Assembly: GCF_051209875.1 (NCBI RefSeq) | Contig: NZ_JBNTQY010000001.1 | Span: forward strand, 3,410,001-3,474,000 | Length of the DNA stretch: 64,000 nucleotides | Direction of reading: 5' to 3' | Source: Emticicia sp051209875 | Lineage (GTDB): Bacteria; Bacteroidota; Bacteroidia; Cytophagales; Spirosomataceae | In this document: positions 34,757 to 44,322 of the stretch, one piece after another | Layout: every line of letters begins with the position of its first letter | Numbering within the stretch: position 1 is the first letter of the stretch | Made by a program: the position numbers and the translations under genes | Notes under the pieces: model-generated | Told to the model about the DNA's origin: nothing | The model's input: only the letters and a program-made list of their open reading frames with translations | Database searches by the model: none

Positions 34757-35224
34757 TCATTGAAAATTTCTCAATTTCTGCTTCGAATATTCATATACGA
34801 TGATTGCTGGCACATAGAACGTAATATCGGCAACAATTTTAGCAAGAATGATTCCTAACCATATATCATTTACCCAAATTGGAAAATAATACATGAGCGT
34901 TGGTCGAATAAAAAGACTATCAGCAACTTCTGTAAATCCAAATTCCACAACCAAAGCTCTTATATTTTGAATGAAAGTATGAAATGAATATTTTTTATTT
35001 TTCTTTCTTAATTCCTTCTTAGCAGCGAAAATATCAGCAAGTAACATGTACCCAAAATAAACAATATTCCCAACCCACGTTCCCACCAAAGCTGTAGTCA
35101 GATGATTTTGTGTTATTTTAAATGTAAAAACCGAAGACAAAATTGTTGCCGTGCTGGAAATAATTCCAGCAGGCATATACCTCTTTGCCCATTCGATTAC
35201 TTTATTTTTCATAGCACTTTTCAT
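34757..35224 (-). CDS. Inner-membrane protein of unknown function
   Basis: A 155-residue protein with about four hydrophobic segments (near PAGIISSTATILSSVFTF, LVGTWVGNIVYFGYMLLA, the YYFPIWVNDIWLGIILA region and a last one at VADITFYVPAIIVYEY). It ends in a basic tail. No family is recognised. The ATG at 35224 is chosen: a TTG at 35251 and an ATG at 35212 are alternatives. Upstream, CTCATTTT at about 35242 and AAAATGAG at about 35290 form an inverted repeat that may be its control region. It is separated from rimP by a hairpin. Confidence 0.68.
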   Translation of the reverse strand: MKSAMKNKVIEWAKRYMPAGIISSTATILSSVFTFKITQNHLTTALVGTWVGNIVYFGYMLLADIFAAKKELRKKNKKYSFHTFIQNIRALVVEFGFTEVADSLFIRPTLMYYFPIWVNDIWLGIILAKIVADITFYVPAIIVYEYSKQKLRNFQ

Positions 35225-35459
35225 TGTTGTGTAAATTTCATCATCAAACAACTCATTTTTGAGTAAAGGTAATATTAAAAAAGTAATTCAAAATGAGATT
35301 CTATCGTGTATATTTCGTAATTTCAAGTTTAGGAACTATTTTTAGGCAATGATTTTGACACATCAAATTCCACTATATACATAACTCTCTTATCATCAAT
35401 CAATTATCTGTATTATTATTTAGTAATACTTGTTCGGAGAGTCATTTTAATCACAAAAA

Positions 35460-36569
35460 ATGGTATTGATTAGAAAATTTTTAAAGCGTTTTTTATTCTT
35501 AATGAATATTTTACTGGCCTTATATACTTTATTAGTATATCAGTTGAGTTATTCAGTAAGTGTAAAGCATTGGCTTGCCGGTTTTTTAATGCTTTCAATG
35601 CCATTTGTTTTGTTGGGTAACTTCTTATTTGTTTTAATTTGGATTTTTCGTAAGTCTTATCGTACATTTCTTTCTTTAGGTATTCTTATTCTGGGTTTTC
35701 CATTTATTTTAAGAACCATTTCTTGGCATAATATTGATAGTAACGATACTCGTAAAGGACTCACAATTTTGAGTTATAATCTTATGTGGTGCGATGCTTT
35801 TACTTACATTGACCAACACGATACCACCAATGCTATCAATATAGTAAAAAAAGTTGTTGATATTGATGCCGATATTAAATGTGTACAAGAGTTATATAAC
35901 TGGGATGGTTTTCCGCAATTCCAAACAATTAAAAAACTTCGAGGTACACATAAATACTATACTTATGTTCATTCAACTCCTGGTAATGACAAAGGTCAGG
36001 GAGATATTGGATTAGCTATTTTTTCTAAATACCCAATCATAAGAAAACAAGAAAAACATTGGTCAATTAATCATAACGGGTTACTTTCTGCTGATATTGT
36101 TGTCAAAAGAGATACAATCCGAGTCATCAATGTTCAACTCCGCTCAATGGGTATTCGAGTACAGCGTGTAATTGCAGCAAAACAAGACAAAGAAAAAGCA
36201 AAACAAGAAGCCAAAACTATTTATCATCAATTGAAAGGTGGTTTTGAAGACCGAGGGATTCAAGTAAAAGAATTAGAAAAATGGATACAAGAAAGCCCCT
36301 ACCCTTTGATTGTTTGTGGAGACTTTAATGAATTACCTTATGGTTTTGCGTATGGAAAAGTACGTAATTATTTAGAAAACGCTTTTGAAGAAGCAGGTCG
36401 AGGATTTGGATTTACTTATCACAAAAAGCCAGGTTTTATTAGAATTGATAACCAATTCTTTGATAATAAGTATTTTGAAATCAAACGTTTTAAAACATTT
36501 TCAGAAACACCATATTCCGACCATTATCCTATTTGGGGAGAATATATAATAAGAAATAAAGAATTGTGA
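35460..36569 (+). CDS. Membrane-anchored endonuclease/exonuclease/phosphatase (EEP) family protein
   Basis: A 369-residue protein with two or three N-terminal membrane helices (about residues 10-85) followed by a DNase I-like domain. EEP motifs are LTILSYNLMW (Asn), CVQELYNW (Glu), VCGDFNELPYG (Asp-x-Asn) and the final SDHYPIW (Asp-His). It is a metal-dependent phosphodiesterase fold that may act on nucleic acids, phospholipids or phosphoinositides. The domain most likely faces the periplasm, but the topology is inference. Confidence 0.85.
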   Translation: MVLIRKFLKRFLFLMNILLALYTLLVYQLSYSVSVKHWLAGFLMLSMPFVLLGNFLFVLIWIFRKSYRTFLSLGILILGFPFILRTISWHNIDSNDTRKGLTILSYNLMWCDAFTYIDQHDTTNAINIVKKVVDIDADIKCVQELYNWDGFPQFQTIKKLRGTHKYYTYVHSTPGNDKGQGDIGLAIFSKYPIIRKQEKHWSINHNGLLSADIVVKRDTIRVINVQLRSMGIRVQRVIAAKQDKEKAKQEAKTIYHQLKGGFEDRGIQVKELEKWIQESPYPLIVCGDFNELPYGFAYGKVRNYLENAFEEAGRGFGFTYHKKPGFIRIDNQFFDNKYFEIKRFKTFSETPYSDHYPIWGEYIIRNKEL

Positions 36570-36726
36570 TTGTAGATTTCGGAATGAGGAATTGGAAATG
36601 TAAATTCTATACAATTTTTAAGAAAATATAGATTATCCACTTGAATAGATTTTATAAGATTTTTTTTATTTGTTTTTTATTTAAAATACCACAAACTAAT
36701 ATAAATTATCAACACACTTTAAGTTT

Positions 36727-37836
36727 ATGGAAAAACTTTATCAGATTGCTTTAACGCATGTTGAAGGTGTCGGAGGAGTTTCATTTAGGCAACTAATTAG
36801 CCATTTTGGTTCAGCAGAAAATGTTTTTAAAGCAAAAACTGATAAACTTCTTAAAATTTCTGGGATTGGGCAAACAATAATCGAAGGTTTAAAAAGTAAG
36901 AATTTGCTTGCTAATGCAGAAAAACACCTACTTGAAGCTGAAAAGAAACAAATAACACTACTTTTTTCGACCGAAAAAAATTATCCTTCACGCCTAAAAT
37001 TACTTTATGATGCTCCAGCCGTACTTTATTATAAAGGGAATGCTGATTTAAGCCATTTCCGAACAATAGGTATTGTTGGCACAAGACAGGCCACTGATTA
37101 TGGAAAAAAAATAACTGAAGAACTTGTGCATGGAATCAAGCCATACAATCCACTGATAGTGAGTGGATTAGCTTATGGCATAGACATAGCAGCCCATAAA
37201 TCTGCCCTCGAAAATAAACTTCCTACTATTGCAGTTTTAGCAAGTGGATTAGATATTATTTATCCTTCACAACACGAAAAATATATTGAGCAAATATGTC
37301 AAGAAGGTGGGATTATCTCTGAAAATCCACTTGGAATGCAACCTATACGCAATTTATTTATTGCCAGAAATCGCATTATTGCTGGTTTGAGCGATGCGTC
37401 AGTTGTGATTGAATCTGCCAGTAAAGGAGGGGCAATGGTTACTGCAGAGTATGCCAATAATTATCACCGTGAGGTTTTTGCTGTACCAGGCACTTTAGCG
37501 AGTAAATATTCGGAAGGGTGCAATAAGCTTATCAAACAAAATAAAGCTAATATTTATACAAAAGTTGATGATATTATAGAAATTTTAAATTGGAATATTG
37601 AATCGAATGTCGAAAGTCAGTCTAAAAAGACAAATAGCACTGAATTAGATTTAAGTTTATTTACAAACGAAGAAAGTCAGGTGATTGCTCATCTTCGCCA
37701 ACATGGAGAAATGCAAATTGATGAATTGAGTTGGCAAACACAAATTTCCATTAATCGGGTAGCTTCACTCCTACTCAATCTTGAATTTCAAGGTATAATC
37801 AAAGCTATGCCTGGAAAAAAGTTTGGCTTAAAGTAG
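36727..37836 (+). CDS. dprA: DNA-processing protein DprA (Smf)
   Basis: A 369-residue single-strand DNA-binding protein that loads RecA on incoming DNA during natural transformation. The N-terminal HhH region (VEGVGGVSFRQLI; KISGIGQTII) is followed by the Rossmann-like core (GIVGTRQATDYGKKI; VSGLAYGIDIAAHKSAL; PIRNLFIARNRIIAG; EASKGGAMVTAEYA by sense). A C-terminal winged helix (IDELSWQTQISINRVASLLLNLEFQGII) is also present. Full length and intact. Confidence 0.95.
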   Translation: MEKLYQIALTHVEGVGGVSFRQLISHFGSAENVFKAKTDKLLKISGIGQTIIEGLKSKNLLANAEKHLLEAEKKQITLLFSTEKNYPSRLKLLYDAPAVLYYKGNADLSHFRTIGIVGTRQATDYGKKITEELVHGIKPYNPLIVSGLAYGIDIAAHKSALENKLPTIAVLASGLDIIYPSQHEKYIEQICQEGGIISENPLGMQPIRNLFIARNRIIAGLSDASVVIESASKGGAMVTAEYANNYHREVFAVPGTLASKYSEGCNKLIKQNKANIYTKVDDIIEILNWNIESNVESQSKKTNSTELDLSLFTNEESQVIAHLRQHGEMQIDELSWQTQISINRVASLLLNLEFQGIIKAMPGKKFGLK

Positions 37837-37926
37837 CATTAAAATTATTTTTTCTCAAACGTTTTATCTTGAAACTACGTTTATTTATTACGTTTCATAT
37901 TTTTTAGAAGATAAATACAGATTCAA

Positions 37927-38811
37927 GTGAAATCACAGTTAAAATTCACATTAATATTTATTACATTTAGTGTTGTACTGGTTTCTTGTTTTAATAAATG
38001 GATTATGACAGATAAAGAGCTAAGATTACATTATGAAAATCGACTTGCCAAGCCTTTTTATCACGTTATTGAAAATGACTCCATTAAATTGCATTTTGTA
38101 ACTTTCGGGTCGGATACTGCTCAACCAGTCATTTTTATTCATGGAGCCCCTGGCTCTTGGGATGGTTATCTGAATATGCTTGATGATAGCCTACTGCAAC
38201 ATAATTTTCATCTCATTTCGGTAGATAGACCAGGCTACGGAAAATCTCAAAAATTTGGTACATTGGGTCATCCTAAAAAAAGAACTTATTCACTCGAACA
38301 ACAAGCAAAAAGCATTATTCTTGCACTAAAAAACAATCATTCGCATAAAAAAGCAATCATTATTGGTCGTTCGTATGGAGCTCCAGTAGCGGCCAAAATT
38401 GCAGCATTGTTTCCAGAAAAAATTGAAAAGATTATTTTACTTTCACCAGCAATTGACCCCGATACTGAAAAATTTTGGTGGTTTTCAAAATTCGGGAAAG
38501 TATTTTTAGTACGTTGGTTCTTACCCGAAAGAATGAATACTGCAACTGATGAAAAGTATGCTCACACAAAAGAGTTAAGAATCTTGAAAAATGACTGGCA
38601 AAAAATCAAATCTGACGTAACTGTAATGGTCGGTGGGCAAGATTGGATTGTTGATACAACAAATTTTTCTTTTGCAAAAAGGATGCTTGTTGGAAAAAAT
38701 GCTAAATTTATATTTATTCCTGAATCAGGGCATTTGATTTCAAAAACAAGGCCTGATTTGGTAAAAAAAGAGTTATTTATTAATAATCAGACCACAGATA
38801 TTGGTAGATAA
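37927..38811 (+). CDS. Alpha/beta-hydrolase-fold lipoprotein
   Basis: A 294-residue exported hydrolase. The start codon is GTG. The N-terminus is a lipoprotein signal (lipobox near VLVSC, Cys at about residue 19). The fold has IFIHGAPGSWDGY (oxyanion hole), the nucleophile IIGRSYGAPVA (Ser), a likely Asp in GGQDWIVDT and the final ESGHLI His. GRSYG replaces the usual GHSxG form. The substrate is unknown. It is followed by the M20 peptidase gene after 84 bp, on the same strand. Confidence 0.82.
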   Translation: MKSQLKFTLIFITFSVVLVSCFNKWIMTDKELRLHYENRLAKPFYHVIENDSIKLHFVTFGSDTAQPVIFIHGAPGSWDGYLNMLDDSLLQHNFHLISVDRPGYGKSQKFGTLGHPKKRTYSLEQQAKSIILALKNNHSHKKAIIIGRSYGAPVAAKIAALFPEKIEKIILLSPAIDPDTEKFWWFSKFGKVFLVRWFLPERMNTATDEKYAHTKELRILKNDWQKIKSDVTVMVGGQDWIVDTTNFSFAKRMLVGKNAKFIFIPESGHLISKTRPDLVKKELFINNQTTDIGR

Positions 38812-38895
38812 GAAGTTATTATATCCTTGTTTTACAGTGGACACTATTGGAAAGAAATTACCTAAACTAATCATAAACCAAACTTCATCTAAAAC

Positions 38896-40317
38896 ATGAA
38901 ACACCTGTTTTTATTACTCTCCTTTGTAAGTTTGAGTATTTTTGCCCAAAACTCAAAAGACAAAATGCTTGAAAGTATCAGCAAAAAAGAAATGTATTAT
39001 GGCGGCATTGCCAAACAAATCTGGAACTATGCTGAAGTCGGTTATCAAGAAACTAAAAGCTCTAATTTATTACAAGAAACACTTAGCAAAGAAGGCTTTA
39101 AGATTGAAAAAGGTGTTGCAGGAATTCCCACTGCATTTACAGCAAGTTTTGGTGAAGGAAAACCAATCATAGGTATTTTGGGCGAGTTTGATGCTTTGCC
39201 AGGATTGTCACAAGATTCAACAGCCGACCAAAAATCAGTCGGTGGAATCGCTGGCCATGCTTGTGGGCATCATCTATTTGGCACTGCCTCAGCAGCTGCA
39301 GCCATTGCAGTAAAAGAGTATATGAAAGCCAATAATATCAAAGGAACGCTTCGTTTTTATGGAACACCTGCCGAAGAAGGTGGCTCTGGTAAAGTGTATA
39401 TGGTGCGTGAAGGTTTATTCAATGATGTTGATGTAGTTGTTCACTGGCATCCAGGTTCTTCAAATAGTGCAAGTTTTGGTACTTCATTAGCAAATAAATC
39501 AGGAAAATTTCGTTTTCATGGTATTTCAGCTCATGCGGCTGCCTCTCCTGAAAAAGGCCGTTCGGCTTTGGATGGTGTAGAAGCAATGGATAATATGGTA
39601 AATATGTTACGTGAACATGTACCTTCTGACACTCGTATTCATTATGTAATTACTAATGGCGGAAAAGCTCCTAACGTGGTACCCGATTTTGCTGAGGTCT
39701 ATTATTATGCAAGAAGTCCACGTAGAACTGATGTGATGGATGTGTGGTCTCGCATTGAAAAAGCAGCCAAAGGAGCAGCTATGGGAACCGACACACAAGT
39801 AGATTGGGAATTGACAGGTGGAACTTACGAACTTTTGCCTAATGAAACCCTTGCAAAAGTGATGCACGCAAACCTAACTAAAGTTGGTGGAATGACCTAC
39901 ACAGCTGAAGAAAAAGCATTTGCAGAAAAAATTTCAAAAACCTTAGGTTTAGAAAGCATAAAATATGATGATGCCACAGGTGTAAAACCATTATCGGCCG
40001 AAAAAGGTGCGGGTGGTTCAACCGATGTAGGTGATGTTAGTTGGACAGTACCAACCGTTGGACTGTCAACTGCAACTTGGGTTCCTGGAACACCAGCACA
40101 TAGTTGGCAGGCCGTTGCAGCGGGTGGCATGAGTATTGGTAGAAAAGGAATGGTAATCGCTGCAAAAACTTTGGCCTTAACAGCAACTGACCTTTTTGAA
40201 AACCCACAATTGATAAAAGATGCAAAAACTGAATTTGAAAAAGCCCGTGGCACTAAAGAATTCAAGTATCAGGCGATGGTTGGTGACAGAAAACCTGCTT
40301 TGGATTATAGGAAGTAA
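38896..40317 (+). CDS. M20-family amidohydrolase, AbgB-like, secreted
   Basis: A 473-residue metal-dependent amidohydrolase related to the aminobenzoyl-glutamate utilisation protein AbgB. It has a signal peptide (MKHLFLLLSFVSLSIFA|Q). Metal and active-site motifs are GEFDALPGLSQDS, AGHACGHHLFG, TPAEEGGSGK, and VVHWHPGS, with a late His in GTPAHSWQ. The dimerisation insert is at about residues 190-300. It probably cleaves amide bonds of small peptides or folate breakdown products in the periplasm. No AbgA or AbgT homologue is adjacent. Confidence 0.86.
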   Translation: MKHLFLLLSFVSLSIFAQNSKDKMLESISKKEMYYGGIAKQIWNYAEVGYQETKSSNLLQETLSKEGFKIEKGVAGIPTAFTASFGEGKPIIGILGEFDALPGLSQDSTADQKSVGGIAGHACGHHLFGTASAAAAIAVKEYMKANNIKGTLRFYGTPAEEGGSGKVYMVREGLFNDVDVVVHWHPGSSNSASFGTSLANKSGKFRFHGISAHAAASPEKGRSALDGVEAMDNMVNMLREHVPSDTRIHYVITNGGKAPNVVPDFAEVYYYARSPRRTDVMDVWSRIEKAAKGAAMGTDTQVDWELTGGTYELLPNETLAKVMHANLTKVGGMTYTAEEKAFAEKISKTLGLESIKYDDATGVKPLSAEKGAGGSTDVGDVSWTVPTVGLSTATWVPGTPAHSWQAVAAGGMSIGRKGMVIAAKTLALTATDLFENPQLIKDAKTEFEKARGTKEFKYQAMVGDRKPALDYRK

Positions 40318-40351
40318 TAGCTAAAATTGAATAAATATTCTATTTTAAACA

Positions 40352-40383
40352 AAAAAGCATCAGGATCGAATCTGATGCTTTTT
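40352..40383 (+). terminator. Intrinsic terminator of the M20 peptidase gene
   Basis: AAAAAGCATCAG (40352-40363) pairs with CTGATGCTTTTT (40372-40383) perfectly around 8 bases, 34 bp after the stop codon. Confidence 0.92.
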
Positions 40384-41173
40384 GTTTATTACCCAAATTT
40401 ATTGGCCAATTCTATGAGTATCGATTATTTATCGATACTTAATATAAAAAAAATTCTGTGAGATCTGTGTATGGCACCCAAAATCTCAACCTAATTAAAG
40501 TGTAGATTTAGTTTTTTTATTTACAGTACTAAAGTAAAATTTGCTAAATACCCATTTAAAATTAGCTTTTTTCCCTTTCATAAAACTATTTTAAGATAAA
40601 ATAGCAATTAGTCAGCATAAAGTCTAAACAAATAACTAAACGAAACACTCTATCTTTTTAGTGTGTATTTTAAGGCTTCAACCAATTTCACTTCAAAAAG
40701 ATAATAAAAGATCGTTTATGGTTTACTTTCAAACCAAAAGGTGCAAGAATTTCAAAGCACCCTAAGGCAACAAATGACCGTTTAATAAAAATGGATAGTT
40801 AAAACCATATTTAATCTACTATTTTGAATATCGTAAAAGTTTCTCAAATATTAGAAAAATATAATTTATAAAAATTAAAACTGATCTCTGAATAATCAAA
40901 AATATGATAAAAAAACACCTACTTACCTTCTTGGTGCCTTTGCATCTTTTTACAGCATAGGTATTTCCATTATCCGAATTTAATTCTTACCATGAAAAAC
41001 CACTGATAACATGATCTCCAAATAAATTCTAACTTTCAATTGGTTACAAGCTATCCTTCAAAAATTACTGGTCTGTGATAATATTTAATCTTTGCAAAAT
41101 TCAAATTAAACTAATATTTAATAATGAATTTTTGCTTATTAATACCCTTTTGTTTGATATTTAAAAATAGCCT
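40384..41173. other. 790-bp region without a clear gene
   Basis: AT-rich and non-coding apart from one short ORF (40904-40960, 18 residues: MIKKHLLTFLVPLHLFTA) that looks like a truncated signal peptide. A 9-bp inverted repeat, AGTATCGAT-N5-ATCGATACT (40417-40439), lies near its left end. No RNA gene or repeat from the word families is obvious. The promoter of the LytTR gene must be in the right part. It may be the remains of a lost gene. Confidence 0.45.
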
Positions 41174-41518
41174 ATGAATTCTTCAAATAACCTTCCAAAT
41201 ACCCTAGTTCACGTGGGCGGACGTAAACATGTGCAACCTGAAGAAGTAATTATACTCATTGCTGATAGTAACTACACAACTATCTTTCTCGCCAGTGGCA
41301 AAAATTTTATGGTGGCAACTAATATTGGTAAAATACAAAAAATATTGCAAGCCCATGGACAATTTATTAGAACAAACAAAGCTCAAGTCGTTAATTGGGC
41401 TTATGTCATCAGTAGCACCTATAATCAACTTTTACTTCACGATAATAAGATAGTGATATTTTCAAGAAGAAGGAGAATAAAAGTAAGACCACAATTAATA
41501 TCAAATATTCATAAATGA
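41174..41518 (+). CDS. One-domain LytTR DNA-binding regulator
   Basis: A 114-residue transcription regulator that is almost only a LytTR domain (residues about 20-112). The sequence PEEVIILIADSNYTTIFLA fits the start, and FIRTNKAQVVNWAYVISS the middle; the basic ending is FSRRRRIKVRPQL. It has no receiver domain, so phosphorylation cannot act on it directly. The fibre-protein gene starts 147 bp downstream on the same strand and is the obvious candidate target. Between them CCTACA-TTAT-TGTAGG (41526-41541) is a small palindrome. Confidence 0.86.
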   Translation: MNSSNNLPNTLVHVGGRKHVQPEEVIILIADSNYTTIFLASGKNFMVATNIGKIQKILQAHGQFIRTNKAQVVNWAYVISSTYNQLLLHDNKIVIFSRRRRIKVRPQLISNIHK

Positions 41519-41525
41519 ATTCCCA

Positions 41526-41541
41526 CCTACATTATTGTAGG
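41526..41541. promoter_or_regulatory. Small palindrome between the LytTR and fibre genes
   Basis: CCTACA and TGTAGG pair perfectly around TTAT. No T run follows, so it is as likely an operator as a terminator. Confidence 0.3.
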
Positions 41542-41665
41542 CAATTCATCTTCTCAATTAAGAAATATTTTACTAATTTTTTCTAATCATTCATGCTTAA
41601 AAACTCTATTAATCATGAACAACCTTAAAACCAATGCTTTCTTTAGGAGTAAGAAGGAACTGCTT

Positions 41666-43531
41666 ATGAAAAATTATTTTTTACTATTTTTATTATTAAG
41701 TACATTCATCTCCAAAGGTCAAATTTTTACACAAAATTTAAACGATGGTTCAATTACAATTACGCCAAAAGGGCTAAAAGGAAATACCAATAGTGGAACA
41801 CTCATTAATAATGTAGCACTCGGCTCAAACGCATTGGGTTTGAATACCACAGGTCAGGCTAATACTGCAATTGGATTTTATTCTCTTTATGCTAATACTA
41901 CTGGTAGCAATAATACTGCTAATGGAAATTGGTCTCTTCAAAGTAATACAATTGGTAACAATAATACTGCTAATGGGCAAGGTGCTTTAACTTTCAACAA
42001 CACGGGAAGTTTTAATACGGCTGATGGCAACTTGGCACTTCACGAGAATTCAAGTGGGGTTGGAAATACGGCGACAGGAAATTCTGCACTAGAAAAAAAT
42101 ACAATTGGGAACTATAATACTGCAAATGGTAGTTGGGCCTTACAATTTAATACGACTGGTAATGCTAATACTGCTACTGGAAATGGGTCACTTTTAAATA
42201 ACACCAATGGTTACAATAATACTGCAAATGGACAAAATGCTTTGCTAAAGAATACAACTGGGAATGCTAATACTGCATATGGGCAAGGTAGTCTTCAAAA
42301 CAATACAACTGCGAACAATAATACAGCTACTGGACACATTTCGTTGAAAAACAACACAACTGGTCATGATAATACTGCAAATGGACAAGCTTCTTTGCTA
42401 AACAATACAATTGGTAATTTTAATTCTGCAACTGGGCAAGGCAGTCTTCAAGAAAATACAGAAGGAAACTCTAATACAGCAAATGGAAATTGGTCTCTAC
42501 AATCAAATACCACTGGCAATGCTAATACAGCAGTAGGTGTAGGCTCTTTGATGAAAACCACAACTGGTAGCAATAATACTGCAATTGGAAATTGGTCTCT
42601 TAATGCAAATACAACAGGAAATTATAATACTGCAAATGGAGGTAGTAGTCTACAAAACAATACATTAGGTAATTCTAATACTGCTAATGGTTTTTATTCT
42701 CTTAATGCCAATACAACTGGCAATTCCAATACATCAAATGGAGTTGGCAGTTTAGAATACAATACAACTGGTAACAATAATACCGCAAATGGATTCTGGG
42801 CTCTACGAAAAAACACTACTGGAATCAATAATACTGCGAATGGTAAAAGTAGCCTTCAAGAAAACACTATTGGTTACAATAATACTGCAAATGGACAAAA
42901 TGCTTTGCTAAAAAACATAACTGGTTATATGAATACTGCTGATGGGCAACAATCAGGTAATAGCATTATTACTGGTAATAACAATACATTTTTAGGCTAT
43001 GCAAGTGATGCCACTGACGATTTTAGCAATGCCATGGCCATTGGTTCTAATGCTAAAGTAGATGCAAGCAATAAAGTTAGAATTGGGGATGCCTCGGTTA
43101 CTGTTATTGAAGGTCAAGTACCTTTTACAACTCCATCTGACCGTCGATTAAAAGAAAACATTACAGTCAATAATCGTTTAGGATTAGATTTTATTACGCA
43201 TTTAAGTCCCGTAAGTTATAATTATATTTCAGATAAAACAAAGGTTAGGCATGATGGTTTCATCGCACAGGAAGTGGAAGAAACGATGAAAAAATTAGGA
43301 GTAAGCTTTAGTGGACTGAATAAATCAAACAATGGAATGTATTCTTTGGCTTATTCTGATTTTATAATGCCTTTAGTAAATGCCGTGAAGGAACAACAAA
43401 TCCAAATCAATGATTTGAAAAAACAACTGCAAGAAGCAAATGGTTTTAAACAAAAATTAGAAGATTTTGAAAAAAGAATGGCTTCATTGGAAGGATTAAA
43501 AACTGTAGGTCAGGATACTTCTAAAAAATAA
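41666..43531 (+). CDS. Secreted 17-residue-repeat fibre protein with S74 chaperone domain
   Basis: A 621-residue protein with a signal peptide (MKNYFLLFLLLSTFISKGQ). Residues of about 70-460 are some 22 copies of a 17-residue repeat, N-T-T-G-x-x-N-T-A-x-G-x-x-S-L-x-x, of the kind that folds as a beta-roll or trimeric adhesin head. The C-terminal S74 intramolecular chaperone domain has PSDRRLKENI, with Ser491 and Lys496 at the spacing of the auto-cleaving dyad, and SYNYISDKTKVRHDGFIAQEVEE. A coiled coil ends the protein. The ATG at 41666 is chosen because it starts the signal peptide. Trimeric surface fibre is inferred. Confidence 0.83.
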   Translation: MKNYFLLFLLLSTFISKGQIFTQNLNDGSITITPKGLKGNTNSGTLINNVALGSNALGLNTTGQANTAIGFYSLYANTTGSNNTANGNWSLQSNTIGNNNTANGQGALTFNNTGSFNTADGNLALHENSSGVGNTATGNSALEKNTIGNYNTANGSWALQFNTTGNANTATGNGSLLNNTNGYNNTANGQNALLKNTTGNANTAYGQGSLQNNTTANNNTATGHISLKNNTTGHDNTANGQASLLNNTIGNFNSATGQGSLQENTEGNSNTANGNWSLQSNTTGNANTAVGVGSLMKTTTGSNNTAIGNWSLNANTTGNYNTANGGSSLQNNTLGNSNTANGFYSLNANTTGNSNTSNGVGSLEYNTTGNNNTANGFWALRKNTTGINNTANGKSSLQENTIGYNNTANGQNALLKNITGYMNTADGQQSGNSIITGNNNTFLGYASDATDDFSNAMAIGSNAKVDASNKVRIGDASVTVIEGQVPFTTPSDRRLKENITVNNRLGLDFITHLSPVSYNYISDKTKVRHDGFIAQEVEETMKKLGVSFSGLNKSNNGMYSLAYSDFIMPLVNAVKEQQIQINDLKKQLQEANGFKQKLEDFEKRMASLEGLKTVGQDTSKK

Positions 43532-43540
43532 GCTCTTTTC

Positions 43541-44236
43541 TTAATGACAAAAAGGAATATTTGATAAATCAATATTTTGTTTGATAATATGAGGATAAGC
43601 AGCGTTAAAACCTCTGATTATCAGCCAAATAGCAAGAATTGAATAAGTAATTGGAATAAGTTTTGGGAGTTTCAAGGCAAAGGTTTTTCTAAGCCATGTG
43701 GCTCCCAAACTTATACCTAACATCATAGGCAAAGTACCGAGTCCAAATAAAAACATAAATGTCATTCCGTCGGTAATGTGTTCGGTTAGAAATGCTCCGC
43801 TTAGAGCCGCATAAACCAATCCACAAGGAAGAAAACCATTTAAAAGCCCAAACAAAAACTGCGTCACAAACGAATGTTTCTTAAAAAGTGCTGATAATGA
43901 AGATTTTATAAGATTAGTAAACCTAAATATTTGAGGATTTAAGCTAATTTTATTTTGTAATGATTTGGGCAATAATACTGCCAATAAAATCAAGATTCCG
44001 AGTACAATAGAAAGCGTTTTTTGTGAAATAAAATAGCTTGTACTTTCACCAATAAAACCTACAAAAAGACCCAAAAAGCCATAAGTCAATATTCTACCGC
44101 TATTGTAAAGAATTCTTCCTGTAATAAACTTCCACTTTTTAGAAGTATCTGCTGGTAACATCATAGCAATTGGACCGCACATACCTACGCAGTGCAGACT
44201 TCCTATAAATCCCATGATGAATGCTGAGTAAAACAC
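43541..44236 (-). CDS. SafE/TauE-type membrane protein of the cbb3 locus (cytochrome biogenesis related)
   Basis: A 231-residue polytopic membrane protein of the sulfite exporter TauE/SafE group, as found at the end of cbb3 oxidase operons. It starts with GTG and opens with MGFIGSLHCVGMCGPIAMM by sense, where the pair HC-x3-C could bind copper or be redox active. About six membrane helices follow, including FGLLNGFLPCGLVYAALSGAF, which has a DsbD-like look. A role in copper supply or thiol chemistry for the oxidase is inferred from context. It follows ccoH across a repeat. Confidence 0.8.
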   Translation of the reverse strand: MFYSAFIMGFIGSLHCVGMCGPIAMMLPADTSKKWKFITGRILYNSGRILTYGFLGLFVGFIGESTSYFISQKTLSIVLGILILLAVLLPKSLQNKISLNPQIFRFTNLIKSSLSALFKKHSFVTQFLFGLLNGFLPCGLVYAALSGAFLTEHITDGMTFMFLFGLGTLPMMLGISLGATWLRKTFALKLPKLIPITYSILAIWLIIRGFNAAYPHIIKQNIDLSNIPFCH

Positions 44237-44246
44237 GTCTTTTTTA

Positions 44247-44322
44247 AGTTCTGAGTTCTGAGTTCTGAGTTCTGAGTTGAGTTTTTGTTAACTCATAACT
44301 CAGAACTCAACATTCAGAACTC
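44247..44322. repeat. AGTTCTG tandem and inverted repeat between ccoH and safE
   Basis: Four and a half tandem copies of AGTTCTG (44247-44281) face CTCATAACTCAGAACTCAAC and TTCAGAACTC on the other side of a T-rich centre. The whole can fold as a long hairpin. It ends on the stop codon of ccoH and is the clearest example of this word family in the window. Confidence 0.7.

Noticed and set aside
41860..43010. Regular 51-bp repeats that could be taken for a CRISPR array
   Set aside because: The repeats lie in one open frame, encode a 17-residue motif, vary at many positions and have no unique spacers.
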